From Burkholderia cenocepacia (GTDB lineage: Bacteria; Pseudomonadota; Gammaproteobacteria; Burkholderiales; Burkholderiaceae): 64,000 nt of DNA. The stretch is from NCBI RefSeq assembly GCF_014211915.1, contig NZ_CP060040.1:1054001-1118000 (forward strand), read 5' to 3'. The notes under the pieces were generated by a model. It was not told the DNA's origin and searched no databases. It was given only the letters and a program-made list of their open reading frames with translations. This document shows, piece by piece, positions 9,146 through 19,400 of the stretch (its first letter is position 1; every line of letters begins with the position of its first letter). A program made the position numbers and the translations under genes.

Positions 9146-9565
9146 TTATCCGCGATCGATCGAAAAACGTCCGGGGCCAGCCGCGCAGAGCGCGAGCAAG
9201 CCGCCCGAGATCGCGATGTTCTTGTAGAAATGAATCATGTTGTTGATCTGCTCGCCGCCCGTCATCGTCCAGTAGTGGTGGCCGATGATGCCGGTGCCGA
9301 TCGTATACAGCGCAAGCAGCAGCGCGAGCGCGCGCGTCTGGAAACCGACGAGGATCGCGATCCCGACGAACAGCTCCATCACGACGGAAATCGCCGCCGA
9401 GATGATCGGCGCCGGCGCGCCCTCGCTCCCCATGAACGCGATCGTACCGGAGAAGTCGATAATCTTCTTCCAGCCGAACATCACGAACAGGATCACGAGC
9501 AGAATGCGGGACAGCAGCAGCAGCACATCGCGCTGGGACGCGAGAAACGGTTGATTCGGTGTCAT
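9146..9565 (-). CDS. DoxX family membrane protein
   Basis: 139 aa with four predicted membrane segments: LLLLSRILLVILFVMFG, a second around SAAISVVMELFVGIAIL, a third at ALALLLALYTIGTGIIG, and the C-terminal NIAISGGLLALCAAGPG. The pattern GWKKIIDFSGT and the helix spacing fit the DoxX family of small membrane proteins, which are linked to redox and respiratory functions but often lack a defined reaction. It begins 173 bases after the cytochrome c gene and ends 62 bases before the porin on the same strand. Association with the glucose dehydrogenase electron-transfer genes is inferred from position only. Confidence 0.85.
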   Translation of the reverse strand: MTPNQPFLASQRDVLLLLSRILLVILFVMFGWKKIIDFSGTIAFMGSEGAPAPIISAAISVVMELFVGIAILVGFQTRALALLLALYTIGTGIIGHHYWTMTGGEQINNMIHFYKNIAISGGLLALCAAGPGRFSIDRG

Positions 9566-9738
9566 GGTGTGATCAACGAAAACGATGCGCGCAACTGCAC
9601 GCACCGGATTGCCTGTGAACCGGGGCGAGCGGCCAACCGCGCCGCCCGCCCCGCTCTGCAACAACCGGCATCGGGGCCCGCCCGATGTGCTGTGCTCCTC
9701 CTCTTTTCTGTTGTCGCCCTGCTTCGTCGCGTGCCGCG

Positions 9739-11016
9739 TCAGCGCAGCTTCGCGACGTCCTGCTCGGTCACCTTCGCGGCCGGATTGCCGAACTGCCCGG
9801 TCAGGTAGTTCGTGAGCGCGGCGATCTGCGCATCCGACAGCTCGTGACGGAACGCGGGCATCCCGACGTCCTCGCTGCCGGCCTTGCGCTGCACGCCGTT
9901 CAGGATCACCTGCACGAGGTTGGTCGGATTCGGCGCGCCGACCGTCGAGTTGTGGAACAGCGGCGGGTAGTAACCGTCCGGCGTACCCTTGCCCTGCATC
10001 TGGTGGCAGGTCGCGCAGTTGCCGAGATACAGGCGCGCCGGATCGATACCCGACGACGCGAGCGCGACGCCGCGCAGCTTCAGGCCATCCTCGGCCGGCT
10101 TGCCCCACGACGAGCGCGACTGCTTCGCGTCGCCGCTGGCCACGGCCGGCACCGTACGGATGTACGTCGAGATCGCGCCGATGTCGGCTTCGGTCATCTT
10201 CGAGAAGCTGTGCTCGATCGCCTCGGCCATCGGGCCGGCCGCCTGCGCGAGACCCGGCACGCTGCCGGTGCGCAGGTACTGGACGAGCTGCTGCTGCGTC
10301 CAGCCGCCGATCCCCGCGTTCGGGTCGGACGTGATGTTGTAGCCGTCCCAGCCCGCGAGCACCGAGCCCGACAGGAAGCTGCCGCCCGTTTCGTCGAGCG
10401 ACTTCTCCTGCATCGCGATGCCGCGCGGCGTGTGGCACGTGCTGCAGTGCGCGAGGCCCTGCACGAGATACGCGCCGCGGTTCCACTCGGCGCTCTGCGC
10501 CGGCTTCGGCTGATAGACGCCGTCCTTCAGGAACAGCCAGTTCCAGATCTTCAGCGGCCAGCGCATGCTGAGCAGCGCGGGGATCTCGTTCTTCGGCGGC
10601 GCCTGCTTGACCGGTTCGACGCCGTGCATGAAGTACGCGTACAGCGCCTGCACGTCGTCGTCGTTGATCTTCGCGTACGACACGTACGGCATCGCCGGAT
10701 ACAGGTTGTCGCCGTTCTTCGACACGCCGTGCCGCACCGCACGCTCGAAGTCGTCGAACGTCCAGTTGCCGATGCCCGTATCCGGGTCGGGCGTGATGTT
10801 GCTCGTATAGATCTTGCCGAGCATCGGCACCGGCATGCCGAGGCCGCCCGCGAACGGCTTGCCGCCCTTTGCGGTGTGGCAGGCCATGCAGTCGCCCGCG
10901 ACCGCGAGGTATTCGCCGCGCTTGACCTGCGCGGGATCGGCCGAATCGGCCGCGCGTGCGAGGCCGGGCAGCGCGAGGCAGCCGGCCAGGAGGAAGGTGA
11001 GAGTAGATTTCCGCAC
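9739..11016 (-). CDS. FAD-glucose dehydrogenase beta subunit, tri-haem cytochrome c
   Basis: 425 aa from GTG 11016, with an AGGAAG ribosome site overlapping the alpha-subunit stop. After a signal peptide (LTFLLAGCLALPGLARA) come three c-type haem motifs, CMACH, CSTCH and CATCH, each in its own cytochrome domain. This subunit takes electrons from the FAD/3Fe-4S alpha subunit and passes them to the respiratory chain at the periplasmic face of the inner membrane. Only 2 bases separate it from the alpha-subunit stop, so the two are translationally coupled. Size and order match the B. cepacia glucose dehydrogenase complex; gluconate and sorbitol dehydrogenases have similar cytochromes, but the partner subunit favours glucose. 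Confidence 0.93.
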   Translation of the reverse strand: MRKSTLTFLLAGCLALPGLARAADSADPAQVKRGEYLAVAGDCMACHTAKGGKPFAGGLGMPVPMLGKIYTSNITPDPDTGIGNWTFDDFERAVRHGVSKNGDNLYPAMPYVSYAKINDDDVQALYAYFMHGVEPVKQAPPKNEIPALLSMRWPLKIWNWLFLKDGVYQPKPAQSAEWNRGAYLVQGLAHCSTCHTPRGIAMQEKSLDETGGSFLSGSVLAGWDGYNITSDPNAGIGGWTQQQLVQYLRTGSVPGLAQAAGPMAEAIEHSFSKMTEADIGAISTYIRTVPAVASGDAKQSRSSWGKPAEDGLKLRGVALASSGIDPARLYLGNCATCHQMQGKGTPDGYYPPLFHNSTVGAPNPTNLVQVILNGVQRKAGSEDVGMPAFRHELSDAQIAALTNYLTGQFGNPAAKVTEQDVAKLR

Positions 11017-11018
11017 GG

Positions 11019-12638
11019 TCAGACTTCCTTCTTCAGCGTGTCCGACATCCGCAGCGCGAGCGCCGCGATCGTCAGCGTCACGTTCACCGTACCGACGGTC
11101 GGCATCGTCGAGCTGCTCGAGATGAACAGGTTCGGATGGTCGAACGTGCGGCAGTCCTTGTCGACGACCGAGTCGCGTGCGTCCGCGCCCATGATCGTCG
11201 CGCCCGTGATGTGGTTGTTCGGCGCGAACTCGTCGTTGAAGACGACGTCGGTGCCGCCGAGCACCTTCGCGGCGGTCGCGTAGACCTCGCGCGTATGCAC
11301 GGCGCCGCGCTTCACGTAATCGTCGATCGCATACGTGATCTCGGGGCGCGGGATGCCGATCGCGTCGGTGGCCGTCTTGCTCGGCACGATGCGGTTCTCG
11401 GGTTGCGGCAGGATCTCGTGGAAGCAGTCGAACTGCACGTAGCGTGCGGAACGGTCGCGGATCTGCGCGTCGAGCTCGTCGTGCTTCATCAGCTTGCCGG
11501 CCTTGAAGATCTTCTGCGTCTCCTGGTTGATGCGCGACATGTTCGACAGGTGGATCTTCTTCGCGGCTTCGGTCGCGCGGAACGGGCCGTCGCGGAAACC
11601 GATCAGCGACGTCATCTCCTGCGGGCCGCGGCCCGGCCACAGCTTCTCGCTCGCATAGAACGACACGCCGGTGCCCGGATGGTCCATCAGGTTGCGGCCG
11701 ACCATGTCGGAGCTGTTCGCAACGCCGTTCGGGAAATCGCGGTTCGCGGACATCAGCAGGATCTTCGGCGTCTCGATGCCGTTCGCGGCGAGCACGAAGT
11801 ACTTGCCCTCGACACGATGGTCGGCGCCCGTCTTGTCCTTGTAGATCGCAGCGACGATGCGCTTGTCCGGGCCCGTCTCGAGCTTGTAGACGACCGCGCT
11901 GTCGATCAGCTTCGCGCCGGCCTGCTCGGCCTTCTCGACGTGGACGATACCGTTGTACATCGCGCCGATCGGACAGATCGGCATGCAGTTGTTGTTTCCG
12001 CAACAGGTCGGCCGGCCGTCGTACGGGCGGCTGTTACGCGCGACGGGCTCGGTCACCACGTGGAACTTCGGGTCATAGCCGTTCAGCGCGCTCTTGATGG
12101 TCTGCTCGTTGAACGACAACGGCAGCGGCGGCATCGGGTACGCCTGCTTGCGCGGCGAGTACAGGTCTTCCTCGGGGCCCGGGCCCCACACGCCGAGCTC
12201 TTCCTCGGCGCGCTGATAGTAATGTTCGAGATCGTCGTACTGGATCGGCCAGTCGCGGCCGACGCCGTACACGGTCTTCATCTTGAAGTCGTTCGGGATG
12301 AAGCGCCACGCGGACGCGGCCCAGTGCCACGTCGTGCCGCCCACCGCGCGGATGTACTGCGAGTTGAACTTGTGCTCGCCCTTCAGGACCAGGTAGTCGT
12401 TCGGCGGGCCGTATTCCGGATGCGGGGCCCACGGGCTCGACGGGTACGGTGCCATGAAATCGGTCTTGTCGGCCTGGTTGCGAAAGCGCTCGACGATTTC
12501 CCAGCGCGGCATGCGCGGGCCGGCTTCCAGCAGGATCACGGACTTGCCCGCCATCGCGAGCTGGTGTGCAACGATCGCGCCGGCGACACCCGATCCGACG
12601 ACGACGATGTCGGCTTTTTGCGTATCGGTATCGGCCAT
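11019..12638 (-). CDS. FAD-dependent glucose dehydrogenase alpha (catalytic) subunit, GMC family
   Basis: 539 aa oxidoreductase of the glucose-methanol-choline family that oxidises the anomeric carbon of glucose in the periplasm. The N-terminal dinucleotide fold VVVGSGVAGAIVAHQ spans residues 13-27. The cysteine cluster CCGNNNCMPIC at 212-222 supplies C212, C213, C218 and C222 for the 3Fe-4S centre known in the B. cepacia enzyme. The conserved catalytic His lies in PNNHITGATIMG near the C-terminus. It has no signal peptide of its own and is exported with the Tat-bearing gamma subunit. The ATG overlaps the gamma stop (TGATG). I recognise the whole protein as the B. cepacia-type FAD-GDH. Confidence 0.95.
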   Translation of the reverse strand: MADTDTQKADIVVVGSGVAGAIVAHQLAMAGKSVILLEAGPRMPRWEIVERFRNQADKTDFMAPYPSSPWAPHPEYGPPNDYLVLKGEHKFNSQYIRAVGGTTWHWAASAWRFIPNDFKMKTVYGVGRDWPIQYDDLEHYYQRAEEELGVWGPGPEEDLYSPRKQAYPMPPLPLSFNEQTIKSALNGYDPKFHVVTEPVARNSRPYDGRPTCCGNNNCMPICPIGAMYNGIVHVEKAEQAGAKLIDSAVVYKLETGPDKRIVAAIYKDKTGADHRVEGKYFVLAANGIETPKILLMSANRDFPNGVANSSDMVGRNLMDHPGTGVSFYASEKLWPGRGPQEMTSLIGFRDGPFRATEAAKKIHLSNMSRINQETQKIFKAGKLMKHDELDAQIRDRSARYVQFDCFHEILPQPENRIVPSKTATDAIGIPRPEITYAIDDYVKRGAVHTREVYATAAKVLGGTDVVFNDEFAPNNHITGATIMGADARDSVVDKDCRTFDHPNLFISSSSTMPTVGTVNVTLTIAALALRMSDTLKKEV

Positions 12639-13144
12639 CAGGCTTGCCTCTCGATCGGTTTTTCGGCCCAGAAGCCGGGTTTGTTGGGGCAATACGAAGG
12701 GATCACGAGCGTATCGGACACCACGCTGAACATTAATGCTTCTTCGTAGGTAATCACGACGTTGTCGACGATGCCGAGATACCACGCGCCGAGAATCGTC
12801 AGTGCGAGCGATTCCTGGTCGGGATTCAGCGAACCGGATGCGAGCGCACCGGCGAGTTGCGGCAGGCTGTCGGCCGTCTTGAACGAGCCCTTCTGCAAGG
12901 CCTGCAGATAGCGCTGGCCGGTGATGCGGCTCAGCCCTTTCTTGCCGGTCAATGCTTCGGAAAGCGTCATGAACGTATCGAGCGGCGCGGTGCCGGGATC
13001 GTCGGCCAGGGCCCGCAACGCCAGCGAGCCGGTGAGGCCCGCCGCCGTCAGCGCCAGTGCGCCCTGCAGCCATTGACGCCGCGTGATGCCGGTTGCGGCT
13101 GCGTCGTTGTCACGACGCGATTGGGGGGTGTTGTCGTTGTGCAT
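12638..13144 (-). CDS. FAD-glucose dehydrogenase gamma (hitch-hiker) subunit
   Basis: 168 aa with a Tat signal at the N-terminus (GITRRQWLQGALALTAAG, twin Arg). In the B. cepacia enzyme this small subunit is needed to fold the alpha subunit and carry it through the Tat pathway. The mature part contains the conserved segment ITGQRYLQALQ and the C-terminal PSYCPNKPGFWAEKP. The start at 13144 is supported by AAGGAA just upstream. It is the first gene of the gamma-alpha-beta set. The remaining 309 bases up to the divergent alpha-2-macroglobulin gene should hold the operon promoter. Confidence 0.92.
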   Translation of the reverse strand: MHNDNTPQSRRDNDAAATGITRRQWLQGALALTAAGLTGSLALRALADDPGTAPLDTFMTLSEALTGKKGLSRITGQRYLQALQKGSFKTADSLPQLAGALASGSLNPDQESLALTILGAWYLGIVDNVVITYEEALMFSVVSDTLVIPSYCPNKPGFWAEKPIERQA

Positions 13145-13453
13145 GTTTCCTTCTCTCGAACACCGGATTCGGGAAAACCACGCTTGATATTTCTCAAACA
13201 TTGGCGCGGACCTGCAATGTACGCGCACCAGCCGGATCAAACAATCTTTTTATAGTTCATTTAATGTTCCGCAATCCGGGACAATCGAAATTTCGCTGCA
13301 TTTTTGTGTCGTCGACGCGACAAATCCGCGGCAGGCCCCCCGTGTCGCGTGCCGACCACACACCGCACCCGCACGCCGCGCTGCGCGCGCGCGGCGGTCG
13401 GTTAGAATCCCGTGCAATCAAACAGAAAGCTTCCCTCCGAGGGCAATCGAGCG
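13145..13453. promoter_or_regulatory. divergent intergenic region between the GDH operon and the alpha-2-macroglobulin gene
   Basis: 309 bases with no gene. The centre (13240-13320) is the most AT-rich part and is the likely promoter zone for both directions, but I found no confident -35/-10 pair and no clear operator. A GTG at 13412 in frame with the downstream gene is a less likely start than ATG 13454. Confidence 0.4.
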
Positions 13454-16400
13454 ATGAAGCAGCGCGACAAGCACAACAAAGAAACGCATCGAACCAACCA
13501 CACGACCCGGCTGCTCTGGCGCATCGGCGCCGTCGCGGCGCTCGGCGCCGCCGCGGCCCTGTCGCTGCATGCGGGCGCGGCGCGCACGGTGAGCGTGTCG
13601 CCGCAAGGCACCGTCACCGAAGTCCGGCAGAGCGTCGTCAAGTTCGACGAACCGATGGTCGCGTTCGGCTCGGCGTCTGCGCCGAATCCGGCGCGCGTAA
13701 CCTGCAACGATTCGACCGCCGCGCGCGGCCAGGGCCACTGGCTCGACGACAAGACCTGGGTTTACGATTTCGAAAGCGACCTGCCGCCCGGCGTCCGCTG
13801 CTCGGTCGCGCTCAACGATACGCTGCGCTCGGTCGCCGGCAATGCGGCCAGCGGCCCGCGCCGCTTCACGTTCCAGACGGGCGGCCCGTTCCCGGTGTCG
13901 GTGCGCCCCGGCTCGCGCGAGATCGAGGAGCGGCAGGTCTTCGTGATGAAGCTGAACGGCCCGGCCGAGCCGCGCTCGGCGCTCGCCAACATCTGGTGCG
14001 AAGCGGCCGGCATCGGCAACCGCATTCCGGTCACGGCGGCCGACGACGACACGCGCAACGCCCTGCTCGATCATTTCGGGCTGAAGAAAGAAGCGGCGCG
14101 CGTGCTGACGCTGTCGTGCTCGCAGGCGCTGCCGGCAAGTGCGAAGATGCAGCTCGTCTACGGCAAGGGCGTGGCGAGCCCGAGCGGCATCGCGAACGAC
14201 ACCGAGCGGCGCTTCGATTTCACCGTGCGCGCACCGTTCGCCGCAAGCTTCTCGTGCGAACGCGAGAACGCGAAGGCGCCCTGCACGCCGCTGCGCCCGC
14301 TCACGCTGTCGTTCAACGCTCCGATCTCGCGCAAGCAGGCCGAAGCGATCAGGCTGCGCGGCCCCGACGGTTCGCTGTCGCCCACCTTCGCCGCCGACGA
14401 CCACAGCGAGGAAGTGACGACCGTCACGTTCAACCCGCCGCTGCCCGCGCAGGCCGCCCTGACCGTCGAGCTGCCGTCGGGCCTGCACGACGTGACCGAC
14501 CGGCCGCTGTCCAACGCCGACCTGTTCCCGCTCGCGACGCGCACCGCACCGATGCCGCCGCTCGCGAAATTCGCGTCGGGCACCTTCGGGATCGTCGAGC
14601 GCTTCGCCGAACCCGGTACGCCCGCGCTGGTGCCCGTCACGCTGCGCAACGTCGAGGCCGACCTGCATATCGCCGGCCTCAATGCGGGCGGTGCGCAATT
14701 CGCGAACCTGAAGGTCGAGAACGACACCGCGATCCGTCAATGGATGCGCACCGTCGACCGCTTCGACAACTGGTCGATGACGGCCGGCTCGATCGACGAC
14801 CAGATTCCCGGGCTGCTGGAACGCAAGGGGCAACACCCCGTCTACGTGCCGCTCGAGGCCGGCGAAAAACAGCCGGCGCCGAAGAACCGCCGCATCGACG
14901 TGCGCTCGCTGTCGCTGCTCGCGGGCGAGCCCGGCGCGCAGGTGCTGACGCTGCCGAAGGCCGATCCGAAGGCGCTGCGTCCGTTCGAAGTGGTCGGCGT
15001 GCCGATCGACAAGCCCGGCTTCTACGTGCTCGAACTCGCGTCGCCCGCGCTCGGCCGCTCGCTGCTCGCGAAGCCGTCGAGCATGTACGTGCGCACCGCC
15101 GTGCTGGTCACGAACCTCGGCGTGCACCTGAAACAGGGGCGCGAGAACAACCTCGTGTGGGTCACGACGCTCGACAAGGGCAAGCCGGTGCCGAATGCGC
15201 AGATCCGCGTGTCGGACTGCAACGGCGACGAAATCGCGGCCGGCAAGACCGACGCGCAGGGCCTGCTGAAGATCGACGGGCCGTTCGAGCCGAAGCGCGA
15301 ATGCAGCTCGTCGGGACAGCGCTTTAACGACTACTTCGTGTCGGCCCGCGTCGACGATCCGAAGACGGGCCCCGACATGGCGTTCGTCAGCTCGGGCTGG
15401 AACCGCGGGATCGAATCGTGGCGCTTCAACGTGCCGACCGACACCGACAGCGCGCCGACCGTGCGCGCACATACGGTGTTCGACCGCACGCTGCTGCGCG
15501 CCGGCGAAACCGTGTCGATGAAGCATTTCATCCGCACCGAGACGCTGCAGAGCCTCGCGTTCCCGTCGCAATACCCGACGCGCGTCGCGATCCGCCATCT
15601 CGGCACGGGCCAGACCTACAAGCTGCCGCTCACGTGGGCGGCCGACCACAGCGCGGATTCGCAGTTCACGCTGCCGGCCGCCGCGAAGCTCGGCGAATAC
15701 AGCGTCGAGCTCGAAGGCGGCCCGGACGATGCGCCGACCGCCACGTACTACAGCGGCAGCTTCCGCGTCGAGGCGTTCCGCCTGCCGGTGCTGAAAGGCT
15801 CGATCGGCGCGCGCGACGCGCAGAAGAGCCCGCTCGTCGCCGCGAAGGAAGCGCCGCTCGCGGTGCAGATCGACTACGTGTCGGGCGGCGGCGCATCGAA
15901 CCTGCCGGTGCAGGTATCGGCGCTGATGAAATGGGCGTCGCCGCCGTTCGCGGACCGTTTCGAGGATTTCAGCTTCACGCCGTATCGCCCCGACACGAGC
16001 GACGGCAACGCCGACGACGATGCGCAGGACGGCGACAACGCGTCGTCGTCGGCGTCGAGCAACGATCCCGACGCGACCAAGCTGATCGCCGACAAGCTGC
16101 CGCTGACGCTCGACCGCAACGGCGCGGGCTCGGTCACGCTCAAGGGCCTGCCGGACGTCGACGCGCCGAAGCGCATTGCGCTGGAGGCGACGTTCGCCGA
16201 CCCGAACGGCGAAGTGCAGACGATTCGCGGCGACACGATCCTGTGGCCGGCCGCGGTGGTGGCCGGCATCAAGGCCGGCCGCTGGGTGTCGGTCGGCCAG
16301 CGCGTGCCGGTGCAGGCGCTGGCGGTCGACCTGCAGGGCAAGCCGCGCGCGTCGGTGCCGATCGAGATCAAGGGCGTCGCGCGCATCACGACGTCGTCGC

Positions 16401-19400
16401 GCAAGCGGATGGTCGGCGGCTTCTATGCGTACGACAACAAGAGCGACACGCGCGACCTCGGCGTGCTGTGCTCGCGCAAGACCGACGACAAGGGCCGCAT
16501 GGCCTGCGACGCGACGCTCGAGCAGGCCGGCAACGTGCAGCTGATCGCGGTCGCGAAGGACGGCGACGGCCGCACGTCGAATGCGTCGACGTCGGTATGG
16601 GTCACGCGCGAGGACGAACTCTGGTTCGGCGGCGACAACACCGACCGGATCGACGTGATCCCCGAGAAAACGTCGTACGAACCGGGCGAAACGGCCCGCT
16701 TCCAGGTGCGCATGCCGTTCCGCTACGCGACCGCGCTGGTGGCGGTCGAGCGCGGCGGCGTGATGGAAACGCACATCGTCGAACTGAACGGCAAGAACCC
16801 GACCGTCGACCTGAAGGTCGGCGAATCGTGGGGGCCGAACGTCTACGTATCGGTGCTCGCGCTGCGCGGCCGGATTCGCGAGGTGCCGTGGTACTCGTTC
16901 TTCACGTGGGGCTGGAAGGCGCCGGTCGAATGGGCGCGCGCGTTCTGGCGCGAAGGCCGCCACTATGAAGCGCCGACCGCGTTCGTCGACCTGTCGAAGC
17001 CCGCGTTCCGCTATGGCCTCGGCGAGATCAAGGTCGGCACGGGCGTTCACCGCCTCGGCGTGACCGTGACGACCGACGCGACCCGCTACACGGTACGCGG
17101 CAAGGCGCAGGCGCACGTGAAGGTCACGCTGCCGAACGGCCAGCCGGCGCCGGCCGGCACGCAGATCGCCCTCGCGGCCGTCGACGAGGCGCTGCTCGAA
17201 CTGATGCCGAACAACAGCTGGGACCTGCTCGACGCGATGCTGCGCCGGCGCGCGTACGGCGTCGAAACGGCCACCGCGCAGATGGAAATCATCGGCCGCC
17301 GCCACTTCGGCCGCAAGGCCGTGCCGGCGGGCGGCGGAGGCGGCAGCGCGCCGACCCGGGAGCTGTTCGACACGCTGCTGCTGTGGAACCCGCGCGTGAC
17401 GCTCGATGCGAACGGCAGCGCAACCGTCGAGGTGCCGCTGAACGATGCGCTCACGCGCTTCCGGATCGTCGCGATCGCGGCGGTCGGCCCCGACCGCTTC
17501 GGCACGGGCAGCACGTCGATCCGCAGCACGCAGGATCTGCAACTGATCTCCGGCCTGCCGCCGCTCGTGCGCGAAGGCGACGCGTTCCGTGCGCAGGTCA
17601 CGCTGCGCAACACGACCGACCGCGCGATGCAGGTCGTCGTGACGCCGCGCGTGACGGGCCTCGACGTCGCACCGCAAACCGTGTCGCTGGCGGCGAACGC
17701 GGCGACCGAGGTCGCGTGGACGATCACGGTGCCCGAGCAGGCGCTCGATGCGGCCGGTGCGCTGAACTGGCGCATCGAGGCGGCCGAGCAAGGCGGCAAG
17801 CGGGCATCCGACGCGCTGGCCGTCGCGCAGAAGGTCGTGCCCGCGCTGCCGGTCACGGTGCAGCAGGCGACGCTCGCGCAGGTCGACGGCACGCTGACGG
17901 TGCCCGTGGCGGCCCCGACCGGCGCCGCGAACAATGCGCAAGGTCTGCCGCGCGGCGGCATCGCGGTATCGCTGCAGTCGAAGCTTGCCGACGGGCTGCC
18001 CGGCGTGAAGCGCTGGTTCGAGCGCTATCCGTACCGCTGCCTCGAACAGCAGACCTCGCGTGCGATCGGCCTGCGCGACCCCGCGCAATGGCAGGCGCTG
18101 ATCGCACGGATGCCCGTCTATCTCGACAGCGACGGCCTGGCGAGCTACTTCCCGCCGTCGTCCGACGATTCGCACCACGGCAGCCCGACGCTGTCGTCGT
18201 ATCTCCTCGTGGTGTCCGACGAAGCCAGCCGTCTCGATCCGCGCTTCGCGCTGCCGGAAGACCTGCGCACGCAGCTCGAAGCCGGGCTCGCGCGCTTCGT
18301 CGACGGCCGCCTCGAGCGCAACGCGTGGGCGCCGCGCCAGGATCGCGACCTGCGCAAGCTCGCGGCGATCGAGGCGCTGTCGCGCTACGGCGCCGCGCAG
18401 GGCCGCATGCTCGGTTCGATCGAGATCGCGCCGAACCAGTGGCCGACGTCGGCGGTGATCGACTATCACGCGATCCTGACGCGCGTGAAGGACATCCCGC
18501 AACGCGACGAAAAACGCGCGCAGGTCGAACAGATCCTGCGGGCACGCCTGACGTACCAGGGCACGCAGCTCGTGTTCTCGACCGCGCGCGACGACGACCT
18601 GTGGTGGCTGATGACCAGCAACGAGACCAACGCCGCACGCCTCGCGCTGGAATTCGCGGGCGACCCCGCATGGAAGGATGAAATGCCGCGCGTGACGGCC
18701 GGCCTGCTCGCGCTGCAACGCCAGGGCGCCTGGCAGACGACGACGTCGAACGCGCTCGGCCTGCTCGCGGTCGAGCGCTTCTCGCGGACCTACGAGAGCA
18801 CGCCGGTCGCCGGCGCGACGAAGGTTGCGCTCGGCGGCAACGAGCGCTCGATCTCGTGGTCGCAGACGGCATCGGCCGCGCCCGCCGAGTCGCCCGCATC
18901 GGCAGCGCCGTCGGCGTCGGCCACGCCCGCGACCCGCGCGGCCACCGCGCGCAGCGTGCTGATGCCGTGGCCGCGTGCGTCGCAGGGGCCGGCCACGCTG
19001 TCGGTCACGCAGGACGGCACCGGCCGCCCGTGGGCGACCGTCGAAAGCCTCGCGGCCGTGCCGCTGCGTGCGCCGTTTGCTGCCGGCTACCGGATCACGA
19101 AGACCGTCACGCCCGTGTCGCCGGCCGTCAACGGCGTGCTGACGCGCGGCGACGTCGTGCGCGTGCATCTCGACATCGATGCGCAGAGCGACATGACGTG
19201 GGTCGCCGTCAACGATCCGATCCCGGCCGGTGCGACGATCCTCGGGTCGGGCCTCGGCCGCGATTCCGAAGCCGCGACGCAGGGCGAGAAAACGCCGGAC
19301 GGCGCGTGGCCGGCGTTCATCGAGCGCGACTTCGACGGCTATCGCGCGTACTACGACTATTTGCCGAAGGGCAAATTCTCGGTGGAGTACACGGTACGGC

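Noticed and set aside
13418..19168. Very long open frame (about 1900 codons) antisense to the alpha-2-macroglobulin gene
   Set aside because: An Arg/His-rich product without domains, produced by third-position GC bias of the real gene; no ribosome site.
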